Counted from the first letter of the stretch, positions 1 through 10,371 are shown. The stretch is 64,000 bases of DNA from Ralstonia sp. 25mfcol4.1 (GCF_900104095.1 NZ_FNJO01000003.1:248001-312000); one strand, 5' to 3'. Notes: generated by a model not told the origin, from the sequence alone. Made by a program: numbers and translations.

Positions 1-560
1 GTCAGCGTGACCACCTTCTTCATGCCGCGATCGGCCAGCACGTGGCCCATGGCATAGCCCGGCTGCCAGTTCGAGAACGACGACCGGAAGATATTGGGGC
101 CGCACAGCGGGCCCGTGGCCTCGTCCACGCCCGCATTGGGGATGATCAGCAGCGTGTTGTTTTCCTTGGCCACCTTGACGATGCCCATCTGCACGCCCGA
201 ATGCACAGTGCCGACCACCACATCCACCTGGTCGCGTCGGATCAGCTTGGTGGCGTTTTCCGGTGCCTTGGCCGGGTCCGATTCATCGTCCACCTTGAAG
301 TACTCCACATCGCGCCCGCCCAGCTTGCCGCCCTGCTGCTGCACATACATCCGGAAGCCGTTCTCGATGGCCGTGCCCAGCGCCGCATAGGTGCCCGTGT
401 ACGGCAGCATGAAGCCGACCTTGACCTTGCCGCCGGCCGGGGCGGCCGGTGCCGTCTGGGCCAGGGCTGCTGAGCCGGTGGCCAGCACCGCGCTGGCGGC
501 CAATGTGACGACAGACAGACGACGCGCGTGCAGCAGCCTGCGCAATGCATTGCGATGCAT
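1..560 (-). CDS. ABC transporter substrate-binding protein, branched-chain amino acid type (3' end outside window)
   Basis: The visible 186 residues are the N-terminal part of a periplasmic binding protein of the Leu/Ile/Val (Peripla_BP_6) type. A basic, Ala-rich signal peptide ends at about residue 34 (SAALA before QTAPAAP). It is followed by the typical beta-strand opening KVKVGFMLPYTGTYAALG and by RRDQVDVVVGTVHSG. The ATG at 560 is preceded by AGGAGGAGAT, a strong ribosome site. The gene runs leftward, downstream of bclA and the alpha/beta hydrolase, so import of benzoate or another aromatic acid is a reasonable inference. The ligand cannot be read from the sequence. The stop codon lies beyond base 1. 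Confidence 0.88.
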   Translation of the reverse strand, partial: MHRNALRRLLHARRLSVVTLAASAVLATGSAALAQTAPAAPAGGKVKVGFMLPYTGTYAALGTAIENGFRMYVQQQGGKLGGRDVEYFKVDDESDPAKAPENATKLIRRDQVDVVVGTVHSGVQMGIVKVAKENNTLLIIPNAGVDEATGPLCGPNIFRSSFSNWQPGYAMGHVLADRGMKKVVTL

Positions 561-636
561 GGAATCTCCTCCTGGTGGTCTGAAGCCGATGGCGCCGCGT
601 GCACCGGGCCGGTGCCGGCCCGGCTGTCGCCGCCAG

Positions 637-1452
637 TTATTTTAGGATTGAAGTATTTGCCGTTATAAACGCCGCGGTCGCAGCCGTCAATGCGCCCGCC
701 TGGTCGCGGTGTGGCGAATGCCCACAGCGCGCGAGTTTAAGCAGTACGGTTTGCGGGGCATATCGCTGGATACCCTCGATCTGGGCCATGGTGCCGTACT
801 CGTCGTCCTCGCCCTGCACGGCCAGTACCGGGCTGCGGATGCCGTCCAGCAGCGGGCGCAGGTCGAAATGGCGAAATTCCGGGTTCAGCCAGATATCGTT
901 CCAGCCCCAGAAGGCCGATTCCACGTCGGCATGGTGGCGCGCCAGGCGTGCGCGCAGATCGGTGTTCAGGTAGGTCTCGCGCGTGGCGGCGATGCTGCGC
1001 ACCGACAGGTCCTCGACGAAGATGTGGGGCGCCAGCACGGTCAGGCCGTCCACGGCATCGGGAAAGCTTGCCGCGTAGATCAGCGCGATCGACCCGCCGT
1101 CGCTGTGGCCCAGCATCCAGGGCTTGCCATGCTGGCGGCCGGGGCCGATGCCCAGCGCATCGAACAGCGCCGGCAACGCCTCGCGGCCCTGGCGATGCAT
1201 GAAATCGACACCCCAATTCTCGTCATGCGGCCGTGGGGTGGAACGCCCGTAGCCGTAGCGTGAGAAGACCAGGCCCCGGAAGTCGCCGGCGTCGCAGAAC
1301 TGGCGCGGAAAGTCGCGCCACATGCTGATCGAGCCCAGGCCCTCGTGCAGGAACACCACCAGCGGCCGCCGCTTGCGTTCCTGCCTCAGCCATTGGTACT
1401 CGATGTCGATCTGCCGCCCATCGAAAGGAATTCGAACCAGCTCGCTGCCCAT
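637..1452 (-). CDS. Alpha/beta hydrolase of the box cluster
   Basis: A 271-residue alpha/beta hydrolase. The oxyanion segment FLHEGLGS is near residue 34 and the nucleophile elbow GHSDGGS puts the serine at about 117. The acid is D216 or D217 in QGEDDEYG and the histidine is at about 245 in CGHSPHRD, so the triad is complete. It lies 72 bp downstream of bclA on the same strand. Similar hydrolases sit in other box clusters, where a thioesterase-like role on a CoA intermediate is a common guess. That role is inference; the hydrolase fold itself is clear. Confidence 0.85.
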   Translation of the reverse strand: MGSELVRIPFDGRQIDIEYQWLRQERKRRPLVVFLHEGLGSISMWRDFPRQFCDAGDFRGLVFSRYGYGRSTPRPHDENWGVDFMHRQGREALPALFDALGIGPGRQHGKPWMLGHSDGGSIALIYAASFPDAVDGLTVLAPHIFVEDLSVRSIAATRETYLNTDLRARLARHHADVESAFWGWNDIWLNPEFRHFDLRPLLDGIRSPVLAVQGEDDEYGTMAQIEGIQRYAPQTVLLKLARCGHSPHRDQAGALTAATAAFITANTSILK

Positions 1453-1524
1453 GTCACTACCCCTGTCACCACGCCTGCCTGCACCCGCCTGACTGACTGC
1501 CCGACGCTACGCCGTCACGATACC

Positions 1525-3237
1525 TCACGAGAGCCGCGCCGCTTCCTCGCGCTGGCGCAAACGGAATCGCTGAATCTTGCCGGTGGCCGTCTTCGGCAAT
1601 TCCTCCACGCATTCGATCTGCCGCGGATACTTGTACGGCGCCAGTTTTGTCTTGACGAAAGCCTGCAGTTCGGCGGCCATGCCGTCGTGCCATTGCTGGC
1701 CCGGCCGCAGCACCACGAAGGCCTTCGGCTTGATCAGGTCGTCGGCATCGGCCACGCCGATCACGGCCGCCTCCAGCACGGCCGGATGCTGGGCCAGCAC
1801 GGCCTCCACCTCGACCGGCGATACATAGATGCCACCCACCTTGAGCATGTCGTCGCTGCGGCCCGCGTAGGTGTAGTAACCATCGGCATCGCAGACATAC
1901 TTGTCGCCGCTGCGCGTCCAGGCGCCCACGAAGGTATCGCGGCTCTTGTCGCGATTGCCCCAGTACATCAGCGCGGCCGACGGCCCCTTGATGAACAGGT
2001 CGCCAATCTCGCCCGGCGCGCACGGCTCGCCCTGCTCGTCGAGCAGCTTCAGCTCATAACCCGGCACCGGGCGGCCCGTGGTCCCGTAGCGCACTTCGCC
2101 CGGACGGTTCGACAGGAAGATGTGCAGCATCTCGGTGGATCCAATGCCGTCGAGAATGTCGCAGCCGAAGTGGTTCTGGAAACGGTCGCCGATATCGCGC
2201 GGCAGCGCCTCGCCGGCCGACGTGCACACCCGCATCGCCACATCGGCGCGCGGCGGCAGGTCGGCGGCGGCCAGCATGCCGGCGAATAGCGTCGGCACTC
2301 CGCAGAACACGGTCGGACGATGCTTGACAAGGCGCTGGAATACCGCCTGAGGCGTCGGCCGCTCGGCCATCAGCACCGTGGTGGCGCCCACCGACAGCGG
2401 AAATGTCAGCGCATTGCCCAATCCATAGGCAAAGAACAGCTTGGCGGCCGAGAACACCACGTCGTCTTCGCGGATGCCCAGTACCCGGCGCGCGTACAGA
2501 TCGGCCGTATGGAACAGGTTGCCATGGGTGTGGACCGTGCCCTTGGGGCGGCCCGTCGAGCCCGACGAATACAGCCAGAACGCCATGTCGTCAGGGCCGG
2601 TAGCGGCTGCGGTGGGTGCCGGATCGGCATCGGCCACCATGCTGGCGACGGTGGGGGCCGGTGCGTCGGCCATCGACGGCGTCCCGGGCGCGGCCACGAT
2701 CACGTCGGGCGCCAGCCCGGCCTTGTCGATGGCGGCCTGCATCGTACCCAGCAGCGGCGCCGACACCACCACGGCCCGCGCGCCGCTGTGCGCCAGCATG
2801 TATGCGTAGTCGTCGACGGTCAGCAGCGTGTTGACGGCCACCGGCACCACGCCGGCCAGCAGGCATCCCAGAAATACCGTGGGAAAGTCGATCGTATCGA
2901 GCGCGCACAGCAAGACGCGCTCCTCGCGCCGGAACCCCGCCCGATGCAGCGCGCCGGCAAAGCGGCGGCAGCGATCGTCCAGCCCGGCAAAGGTCAGCGT
3001 CGTGGTGTCGTCGATATAGGCAAGCTTGCCGCCCCGCCCGGCCTGCAGGTGGCGCGCAAGGAGGTCGTCGGCGGCGTTGTAGCGGTTGGGCAGCGCGGTC
3101 ACGGCGACGGTGGCCGTCGCAGTTGCCGGGCCCGGCGCCTCGCCAGCCAACACGGAAGACGATGCGAGGGATACAGCCGGGGACACCGCCTGCCCTGCCG
3201 TGCCGGCAGCCGCGGTGCTAGTGATCGGGGGCGTCAT
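1525..3237 (-). CDS. bclA: Benzoate-CoA ligase
   Basis: A 570-residue ANL-superfamily enzyme that should activate benzoate with ATP and CoA to benzoyl-CoA, the entry step of the aerobic box pathway. The phosphate-binding motif SSGSTGRPKG is at residues 224-233. Other ANL signatures are YGTTGRPVPGYELKLLDE, YAGRSDDMLKVGGIYVSP and the C-terminal PKTATGKIQR with the catalytic lysine at about 554. The start at 3237 follows AGAGGAGTGGAGAC; an upstream in-frame ATG at 3384 would read through the operator region and is less likely. The first 45 or so residues are a low-complexity Ala/Thr/Pro/Val stretch not needed by the fold, making the protein longer than the usual 520-530 residues. It is divergent from boxR and shares its operator region. 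Confidence 0.93.
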   Translation of the reverse strand: MTPPITSTAAAGTAGQAVSPAVSLASSSVLAGEAPGPATATATVAVTALPNRYNAADDLLARHLQAGRGGKLAYIDDTTTLTFAGLDDRCRRFAGALHRAGFRREERVLLCALDTIDFPTVFLGCLLAGVVPVAVNTLLTVDDYAYMLAHSGARAVVVSAPLLGTMQAAIDKAGLAPDVIVAAPGTPSMADAPAPTVASMVADADPAPTAAATGPDDMAFWLYSSGSTGRPKGTVHTHGNLFHTADLYARRVLGIREDDVVFSAAKLFFAYGLGNALTFPLSVGATTVLMAERPTPQAVFQRLVKHRPTVFCGVPTLFAGMLAAADLPPRADVAMRVCTSAGEALPRDIGDRFQNHFGCDILDGIGSTEMLHIFLSNRPGEVRYGTTGRPVPGYELKLLDEQGEPCAPGEIGDLFIKGPSAALMYWGNRDKSRDTFVGAWTRSGDKYVCDADGYYTYAGRSDDMLKVGGIYVSPVEVEAVLAQHPAVLEAAVIGVADADDLIKPKAFVVLRPGQQWHDGMAAELQAFVKTKLAPYKYPRQIECVEELPKTATGKIQRFRLRQREEAARLS

Positions 3238-3349
3238 GTCTCCACTCCTCTGGCCACCCGGATCGTCGCCAGCCACAGCACGCGGTCCGGTATGGCTTCC
3301 AGCAGTTTGTCTTCTTGTCCCGACAGCCACGCGCAGCGCCGCCGTGATG

Positions 3350-3403
3350 TCGATGCATTTTATTTCATATCGACTATTATGCAAGCAAGGGTATGCACTA
3401 TAT
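3350..3403. promoter_or_regulatory. Candidate BoxR operator between bclA and boxR
   Basis: Three TGCA tetramers occur at 3354, 3380 and 3394 in an AT-rich stretch inside very GC-rich DNA. The last one lies in ATGCACTATAT (3393-3403), which is repeated exactly at 4592-4602 in front of boxC. Both regions also carry TATTTCAT. TGCA repeats are the recognition element described for BzdR/BoxR-family repressors. Position and sequence therefore support BoxR control of bclA and autoregulation of boxR. Confidence 0.7.
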
Positions 3404-3488
3404 AACAGCGCCCACCATGCGCGATGAGGCGCGCCGTGTACGTATAATGCGTCGCCCGATCCAACCTGACCCTATTTTCGATACCAGC

Positions 3489-4445
3489 ATGCGTCGCGAT
3501 CCCGACACGCTCCTGCCCCCCGACGGCCGCGCCGACGCGCGCGCGGAGTCCCGCGCCACGGGCGAGCGCGACCCCTATCTGACGCAGCTTGGCGAACGCA
3601 TCCGCTCGTTGCGCGCGGCGCGCGGGATGTCTCGCAAGGACCTGGCACGCGGCGCCGATGTCTCGGAACGCTACCTGGCCAACCTCGAAACGGGCACCGG
3701 CAATGCATCGGTGCTGTTGCTGCGCCAGGTGGCCGGCGCGCTGGACGTGCCGCTGCCCGTCGTGCTGGCCGAGGTGGATGGCCACGCCACCGGGCACGGC
3801 AGCCCCGGCGCCGCTGAGTTTTCGCAACTGGTGCAGTGGCTGGCACAACTGCCCGCCAGCGATCTGGCGCGCGTGCGCGAGGCGGCGCAGCACGCGCTGT
3901 CGCCAGCGGAGTCGCGCGACGCGCGGCATCGTCGCATTGCGCTGATCGGGCTGCGCGGCGCCGGCAAATCCACGATCGGCCGCGCGCTGGCTGCCGCCGA
4001 AGGCATCCCGTTCGTCGAACTGAACGCGGCGATCGAGCAGGAGGCCGGCGCCAGCCTGTCCGAGATCCATTCGCTCTACGGCCAGGCCGCCTACCGGCGC
4101 TATGAAATGCGCGCGCTCGAACGCGTGCTGCGCGAGCACGACACGATGGTGCTGGCCACGCCGGGCAGCCTGGTTTCCGAACCGGCCACATTCAACCTGC
4201 TGCTGTCGCGTTGCCTGACGGTCTGGGTGCGCACCTCGCCCGAGGAGCACATGGCGCGCGTGGTCGCCCAGGGCGACATGCGCCCGATGGAGGGCAACCG
4301 CGAAGCCATGACCGACCTGCGCCGCATCCTGCAGGCGCGCACCCCGCTCTATTCGCGCGCGGATGTTTCGATCGACACCAGCGGCCAGGACGCCGCGTCG
4401 TCGCTGCAGGCGCTCCAGACGCAACTGCGCCAGCTTCCGCACTAG
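3489..4445 (+). CDS. boxR: BoxR transcriptional regulator (Xre HTH fused to shikimate-kinase-like domain)
   Basis: A BzdR/BoxR-family regulator of benzoate catabolism with benzoyl-CoA as the known family effector. With the ATG at 3489 it has 318 residues. An Xre-type helix-turn-helix spans residues 29-91 (GMSRKDLARGADVSERYLANLE), a linker follows, then a shikimate-kinase-like domain with P-loop GLRGAGKST at 155-163. In-frame ATGs also exist at 3393, 3417 and 3447. The first lies inside the operator, and a TATAAT at 3441-3446 fits a promoter that would start transcription downstream of the other two. None has a good ribosome site, so the start is uncertain. It lies just upstream of boxC and opposite bclA. 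Confidence 0.88.
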   Translation: MRRDPDTLLPPDGRADARAESRATGERDPYLTQLGERIRSLRAARGMSRKDLARGADVSERYLANLETGTGNASVLLLRQVAGALDVPLPVVLAEVDGHATGHGSPGAAEFSQLVQWLAQLPASDLARVREAAQHALSPAESRDARHRRIALIGLRGAGKSTIGRALAAAEGIPFVELNAAIEQEAGASLSEIHSLYGQAAYRRYEMRALERVLREHDTMVLATPGSLVSEPATFNLLLSRCLTVWVRTSPEEHMARVVAQGDMRPMEGNREAMTDLRRILQARTPLYSRADVSIDTSGQDAASSLQALQTQLRQLPH

Positions 4446-4575
4446 ACCTGCCCGGCCGCCCCGGACAGTGCCCGGGGCGGCCGGAACATTTCCACGATAG
4501 CGGGCGCGCGTCGCCGCCCTTTGCCCACGAATTCCGCGAAGTCTCCGGCTTCGCGCCGACATGTTGCGCGGGACT

Positions 4576-4633
4576 TGCATCGCCCGCCTCGATGCACTAT
4601 ATTTCATCGCAAATGATACGGCACTATAGTGCA
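4576..4633. promoter_or_regulatory. Candidate BoxR operator/promoter of boxCBA
   Basis: This AT-rich 58-bp stretch directly before boxC contains TGCA at 4576, 4593 and 4630. It has the ATGCACTATAT core (4592-4602) shared with the bclA/boxR region and the perfect 12-bp palindrome GCACTATAGTGC (4621-4632). The palindrome ends just before the boxC ribosome site AAGGAG, so a bound repressor would block the start of the transcript. Confidence 0.7.
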
Positions 4634-4649
4634 TCAAGGAGACGCCCCC

Positions 4650-6329
4650 ATGCCGACGGAGACCGCCACGCTCGCCCCTGCCGCCCCGGTGACCTTCGAG
4701 CGCCATCCCGAGCAGTACCGCCACTGGAAGCTGACGTTCGATGGACCGATTGCGACACTGGCCATGGACGTCGACGAGGAAGGCGGCCTGCGCCCCGGGT
4801 ACACGCTGAAACTCAATTCCTACGACCTGGGCGTGGATATTGAACTGCACGACGCGCTGCAGCGCATCCGTTTCGAACATCCCGAAGTCCGCACCGTGGT
4901 GCTCACCAGCGCGAAGGACCGCATCTTCTGCTCGGGCGCCAATATTTTCATGCTGGGCAAGTCCAGCCATGCCTGGAAGGTGAACTTCTGCAAGTTCACC
5001 AACGAAACGCGCAACGGCATCGAGGATGCCAGCCGCCACTCCGGCATCAGGTTCATCGCAGCCTGCAACGGCACCACCGCCGGCGGTGGCTACGAACTGG
5101 CGCTGGCCTGCGACGAAATCGTATTGATCGATGACCGCTCGTCGGCCGTGAGCCTGCCCGAGGTGCCATTGCTGGGCGTGCTGCCCGGCACCGGCGGTCT
5201 GACGCGCGTGACCGACAAGCGCCGCGTACGCCGCGACCACGCCGACATCTTCTGCCTGACCACCGAGGGCGTGCGCGGCCAGCGCGCCAAGGACTGGCGA
5301 CTGGTGGACGATGTGGTCAAACCCGCCCGCTTCAACGAACACGTGCGCGAACGCGCGCAGGCGCTGGCCGCGCAAAGCGATCGACCCGCGGGCGAGGCCG
5401 GCGTGGCGCTGACACCGCTGGCGCGCCACACCAGCGACACCGGCTATCGCTATGACACCGTGCGCGTCGACATCGACCGCGACGCGCGCCACGCCACGAT
5501 CACCGTTAGCGCCCCCACCGGCGAGCAGCCGACTGACGTGGCAGGCATCGTCGCTGCCGGCGCGCAGTGGTGGCCGCTGAAGATGGCCCGCGAGCTCGAT
5601 GACGCCATCCTGACCCTGCGCGCCAACCACCTCGACATCGGCATGTGGGTCCTGAAGACCACGGGCGACGCCGCGCAGGTGCTGGCAGCCGATGCGCTGA
5701 TGGACGCCCACGCCAGTCACTGGTTCGTGCGCGAAACCATCGGCATGCTGCGCCGGACGCTGGCACGGCTCGATGTGTCCTCGCGCAGCCTGTTCGCGCT
5801 GGTGGAACCGGGTTCGTGCTTTGCCGGCACGCTGCTGGAACTGGCGCTGGCCGCCGACCGCACCTACATGCTGCATATGCCCGATGCCCCCGACGAGGCC
5901 CCGCACCTGCATGCCGACGCCGCCAATTTTGGCCGTTATCCGATGCCGAACGGGCTGACGCGGATCGCCGCACGGTTCTACGAAGAATCCGACGCACTGG
6001 CCGCCGTGCGCGAGCAGGCGGGCAAGCCACTCGCCGGCCCTGCGGCCGAGGCGCTGGGGCTGGTCACGGCCGCGCTGGACGACATCGACTGGGAAGACGA
6101 GATCCGTATCGCCATCGAGGAACGCGCGAGCCTGTCGCCGGATGCGCTGACCGGCCTGGAGGCCAACCTGCGCTTCGGGGGCCACGAGACCATGGAAACG
6201 CGGATCTTCGGCCGGCTCACGGCCTGGCAGAACTGGATCTTCAACCGCCCCAACGCCGTGGGCGAGCACGGGGCACTCAAGGTCTTCGGCACCGGCAACA
6301 AGGCACGCTTCGACTGGGACCGGGTCTGA
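4650..6329 (+). CDS. boxC: 2,3-epoxybenzoyl-CoA dihydrolase / ring-cleaving lyase BoxC
   Basis: A 559-residue crotonase-superfamily enzyme that opens the ring of 2,3-epoxybenzoyl-CoA to 3,4-dehydroadipyl-CoA semialdehyde and formate. The first crotonase region (about residues 80-220) has SAKDRIFCSGANIFML and ACNGTTAGGGYELALACDEIVLID, the usual CoA-ester oxyanion segments. A second, more divergent crotonase-like half follows (residues 290-480, with CFAGTLLELALAADRTYML). The start at 4650 is set by AAGGAGACGCCCCC upstream; an ATG at 4629 lies in the operator. It is followed 42 bp later by boxB. Confidence 0.95.
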   Translation: MPTETATLAPAAPVTFERHPEQYRHWKLTFDGPIATLAMDVDEEGGLRPGYTLKLNSYDLGVDIELHDALQRIRFEHPEVRTVVLTSAKDRIFCSGANIFMLGKSSHAWKVNFCKFTNETRNGIEDASRHSGIRFIAACNGTTAGGGYELALACDEIVLIDDRSSAVSLPEVPLLGVLPGTGGLTRVTDKRRVRRDHADIFCLTTEGVRGQRAKDWRLVDDVVKPARFNEHVRERAQALAAQSDRPAGEAGVALTPLARHTSDTGYRYDTVRVDIDRDARHATITVSAPTGEQPTDVAGIVAAGAQWWPLKMARELDDAILTLRANHLDIGMWVLKTTGDAAQVLAADALMDAHASHWFVRETIGMLRRTLARLDVSSRSLFALVEPGSCFAGTLLELALAADRTYMLHMPDAPDEAPHLHADAANFGRYPMPNGLTRIAARFYEESDALAAVREQAGKPLAGPAAEALGLVTAALDDIDWEDEIRIAIEERASLSPDALTGLEANLRFGGHETMETRIFGRLTAWQNWIFNRPNAVGEHGALKVFGTGNKARFDWDRV

Positions 6330-6371
6330 CCGCCGCCCGCCACCCCTGACAACGAAAAAAGGAGACCCGCG

Positions 6372-7796
<1,425 letters not shown>

Positions 7797-7818
7797 ATTT
7801 TCGGAGGAACCGACGATC

Positions 7819-9075
7819 ATGGGCGCCGCCGACATCATCAAGCAACATCTGATCGATCCGGAAATCTGCATTCGGTGCAATACCTGCGAAGACACCTGCC
7901 CGATCGATGCCATCACCCACGACGACCGCAACTACGTGGTCAAGGCCGACGTCTGCAACGGCTGCGGCGCGTGCCTGTCGCCCTGCCCCACGGGCGCCAT
8001 CGACAACTGGCGCACCATGTTCAAAGGGCAGGCCTACACGATCGAGGCGCAGCTGGGTTGGGACGAACTGCCCGCCGAGGTGCCGCTGACCGATGCGGTG
8101 ATCGACGCCGCCATCGACGCCGCAGCAGCCGACGAAGCGATTGGCGAGGCTGCGGCATCGAGCACGCCGGTAACGGTGCAGGCGGTGGAAACCAGCCGCC
8201 ATACCTCGCCCAAGGCGCCGTGGTCGGCGGCGCATCCATACGTCCACCTGCATGGCATCCGCGAACCGCTGACCGCCACGGTGGCCGGCAACTACCGGCT
8301 GACGGAGACCGACGCGTCGAGTGATATCCACCATATCGTGCTGGATTTCGGCAACCAGTTCTTTCCGGTGCTCGAAGGACAGGCCATCGGCGTCATTCCG
8401 CCCGGCACAGATGCGTCGGGCAGGCCACATTACATCCGCATGTATTCGGTGGCCAGCCCGCGCGACGGCGAACGGCCCGGTTACAACAACCTGGCGCTGA
8501 CCGTGAAGCGCGTGGACACCGACCACGACGGCAATCCGGTGCGTGGCGTGGCCTCGAATTTCCTGTGTGACCTGAACAAGGGCGACACCGTGCAGGTCGT
8601 CGGCCCGTTCGGCAACACGTTCCTGATGCCGAACCACCGCGAAGCCAGCGTCATGATGATCTGCACCGGGACGGGATCGGCGCCGATGCGTGCCATGACC
8701 GAACGGATGCGCCGCAACATGAGCCACTTCGGCGGTCGCCGTCTGCTCTTCTTCGGGGCTCGCAACCGGCGCGAACTGCCGTACTTCGGCCCGCTGCTGA
8801 AGCTGCCAAAGGACTTCCTGGACATCCACTTCGCGTTCTCCCGCGACCCGGGCGTGTCGCGCCGCTATGTGCAGGATGCGATACGCGAAGCGGCCCCCAG
8901 CGTCGCCGCACTGCTTGGCGACCCGCATGGCTACGTCTACATCTGCGGGCTCAAGGGCATGGAGGAAGGCGTACTCGGTGCTTTCTCGGAGGTGTGCGCG
9001 ATGGCCGGGCTGTCGTGGACTGAGGTGGAGACGCGCCTGCGCGCCGAAGGCCGGCTGCACATCGAAACGTACTGA
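7819..9075 (+). CDS. boxA: Benzoyl-CoA 2,3-epoxidase, reductase subunit BoxA
   Basis: A 418-residue flavo-iron-sulfur reductase that passes NADPH electrons to BoxB. The N-terminus carries two 4Fe-4S ferredoxin motifs (cysteines at about 17, 20, 23, 27 and 46, 49, 52, 56). An Ala-rich linker follows, then a ferredoxin-NADP reductase domain with the FAD-binding RMYSVASP and the nucleotide-binding [12 protein letters not shown]. The start at 7819 is preceded by GGAGGAACC; upstream in-frame ATGs lie inside boxB. It ends the box operon. The semialdehyde dehydrogenase boxD is not in this window, so the lower pathway must be encoded elsewhere. Confidence 0.96.
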   Translation: MGAADIIKQHLIDPEICIRCNTCEDTCPIDAITHDDRNYVVKADVCNGCGACLSPCPTGAIDNWRTMFKGQAYTIEAQLGWDELPAEVPLTDAVIDAAIDAAAADEAIGEAAASSTPVTVQAVETSRHTSPKAPWSAAHPYVHLHGIREPLTATVAGNYRLTETDASSDIHHIVLDFGNQFFPVLEGQAIGVIPPGTDASGRPHYIRMYSVASPRDGERPGYNNLALTVKRVDTDHDGNPVRGVASNFLCDLNKGDTVQVVGPFGNTFLMPNHREASVMMICTGTGSAPMRAMTERMRRNMSHFGGRRLLFFGARNRRELPYFGPLLKLPKDFLDIHFAFSRDPGVSRRYVQDAIREAAPSVAALLGDPHGYVYICGLKGMEEGVLGAFSEVCAMAGLSWTEVETRLRAEGRLHIETY

Positions 9076-9131
9076 TTGTCGAGGGTCTGGAACTGTCTCG
9101 ATTTGCAACTTCCCAAGTGAAACCTGCCGCC

Positions 9132-9152
9132 TATAATGTTTCTCAAGAAACA
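9132..9152 (+). promoter_or_regulatory. Promoter -10 and palindromic operator of the Xre/RES pair
   Basis: A perfect TATAAT (9132-9137) overlaps the 16-bp palindrome TGTTTCT-CA-AGAAACA (9137-9152) by one base. The palindrome lies exactly where transcription should start, followed by the AGGAG of the antitoxin gene. A protein bound here would block the promoter, as expected for autoregulation by an Xre-type antitoxin. No good -35 box at standard spacing was seen. Confidence 0.72.
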
Positions 9153-9166
9153 GGAGACCATGGGCG

Positions 9167-9556
9167 ATGCAATCGAGGCAGATTCCGGAGACTGCGCCGA
9201 CCGGCAACCCTGACGCCGGTGTGACGCTGACCAAGGCGGTGATGCGTGCGGCCGGCTTCCTGGGCATCAGCCAGGCCATCGTCGCCAGTGTGCTGGGCAT
9301 CAGCACCGCCTCGGTGTCCCGCATGGCCTCGGGCGGCTATGTGCTGGACGCGCATCGCAAGGAATGGGAATTCGCTGTCCTGTTCGTCCGCCTGTTCCGA
9401 TCGCTGGATGCCATCCTCGGCCATGACGAGCAGGCGCGGCTCTGGCTGACGCACGACAACATCTCGCTCGGCGGCAAACCGCTGGAACTGATCCGCACCA
9501 CTGAGGGCCTCGTCCGTGTCGTTCACTACCTGGACGCCACCCGCGGTCGCATCTGA
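9167..9556 (+). CDS. Xre/MbcA/ParS-type antitoxin
   Basis: A 129-residue protein with two parts. A helix-turn-helix occupies about residues 22-56 (FLGISQAIVASVLGISTASVSRM). The C-terminal half resembles the toxin-binding DUF2384/MbcA-ParS-Xre domain (FVRLFRSLDAILGHDEQARLWL, then GGKPLELIRTTEGLVRVVHYLD). It overlaps the RES-domain gene by 41 bp, the usual antitoxin-first order. AGGAG at 9152-9156 serves this ATG; an ATG at 9159 is out of frame and soon stops. It should neutralise the toxin and repress the pair through the palindrome just upstream. Confidence 0.87.
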   Translation: MQSRQIPETAPTGNPDAGVTLTKAVMRAAGFLGISQAIVASVLGISTASVSRMASGGYVLDAHRKEWEFAVLFVRLFRSLDAILGHDEQARLWLTHDNISLGGKPLELIRTTEGLVRVVHYLDATRGRI

Positions 9557-10277
9557 GCGCAAGCTGTTCGCGCTCACGCTCTGGCGGGCCGTGGAAGCCC
9601 AGCATGTTGTCTCGACCATGCCCCTGGTCGATACCCTCGAAGAGCAGGCCGTTCTGGAAGCCGTGATCGATGCCGGCAAACCTGTCGTCCCACCCGACGC
9701 GCGCGCCCTGCACTACCTGATCTTTACGCCGTTCCGGTATCCGGCCACCGAGTGGGGCTCACGCTTCCGGGGTGGCCAGGACCCCGGCGTGTTCTACGGC
9801 GCGGAATCGATCCGTACCGCCTGCGCCGAACTGGGCTACTGGCGCTGGCGCTTCCTGATGGACTGCCCGGCCCTGCCCCGCATCGATGCGCGCGCACAGA
9901 CGCTGTTCCAGGTAGGTGTCCGCAGCGATGGCGTGGCGCTGGACGCCCTGCCCTTCGCGCAGGACGCCGCGCAGTGGACGCACCCCCGCGAGTACGGCCC
10001 ATGCCAGGACTTCGCGCGCATCGCCCGGGAAGCCGGTGTCGGCCTGATCCGCTACACGTCGGTGCGAGATCCCGAGCCAGGTACCTGCGTGGCCGTGTTG
10101 ACGCCGCGCGCGTTCGACCCGCCGCAACCGCTGGCCACCACCACCTGGATGCTCACGGTGCGCCACGACCGCGTGATTTGGCAACGCGATGACCTGCGAC
10201 AGCGCGACAGCTTCGAATTCGAAAGTACCCCCTGGCCGCCACCGCATCGCACAAGTGAAAATCCGCCATCGGCTTGA
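9516..10277 (+). CDS. RES-domain toxin
   Basis: A 253-residue RES-family protein. Members of this toxin family act on cellular NAD+, with a fold related to ADP-ribosyltransferases. Expected residues are present: Arg24 in LWRAVEAQH, arginines at 83/85 in the GSRFRGG segment, and Tyr94 and Glu105 in GVFYGAESIRTACAELGYW. The GTG at 9516, preceded by GAGGGCCTCGTCC, keeps LWRA inside the protein; the first ATG (9618) would remove it. It overlaps the antitoxin by 41 bp, implying translational coupling. The protein is somewhat long for the family and has a Pro-rich tail. Activity is inferred, not shown. Confidence 0.85.
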   Translation: MSFTTWTPPAVASERKLFALTLWRAVEAQHVVSTMPLVDTLEEQAVLEAVIDAGKPVVPPDARALHYLIFTPFRYPATEWGSRFRGGQDPGVFYGAESIRTACAELGYWRWRFLMDCPALPRIDARAQTLFQVGVRSDGVALDALPFAQDAAQWTHPREYGPCQDFARIAREAGVGLIRYTSVRDPEPGTCVAVLTPRAFDPPQPLATTTWMLTVRHDRVIWQRDDLRQRDSFEFESTPWPPPHRTSENPPSA

Positions 10278-10371
10278 ACGGCCCGGCGCAAAAACGCTCC
10301 AATAGTTAGGCAGGTCAGGCGCAGCCCGAACGCGCCGGATTGGCTGCCATCGCAGAACTTTTAAGTTTCTG

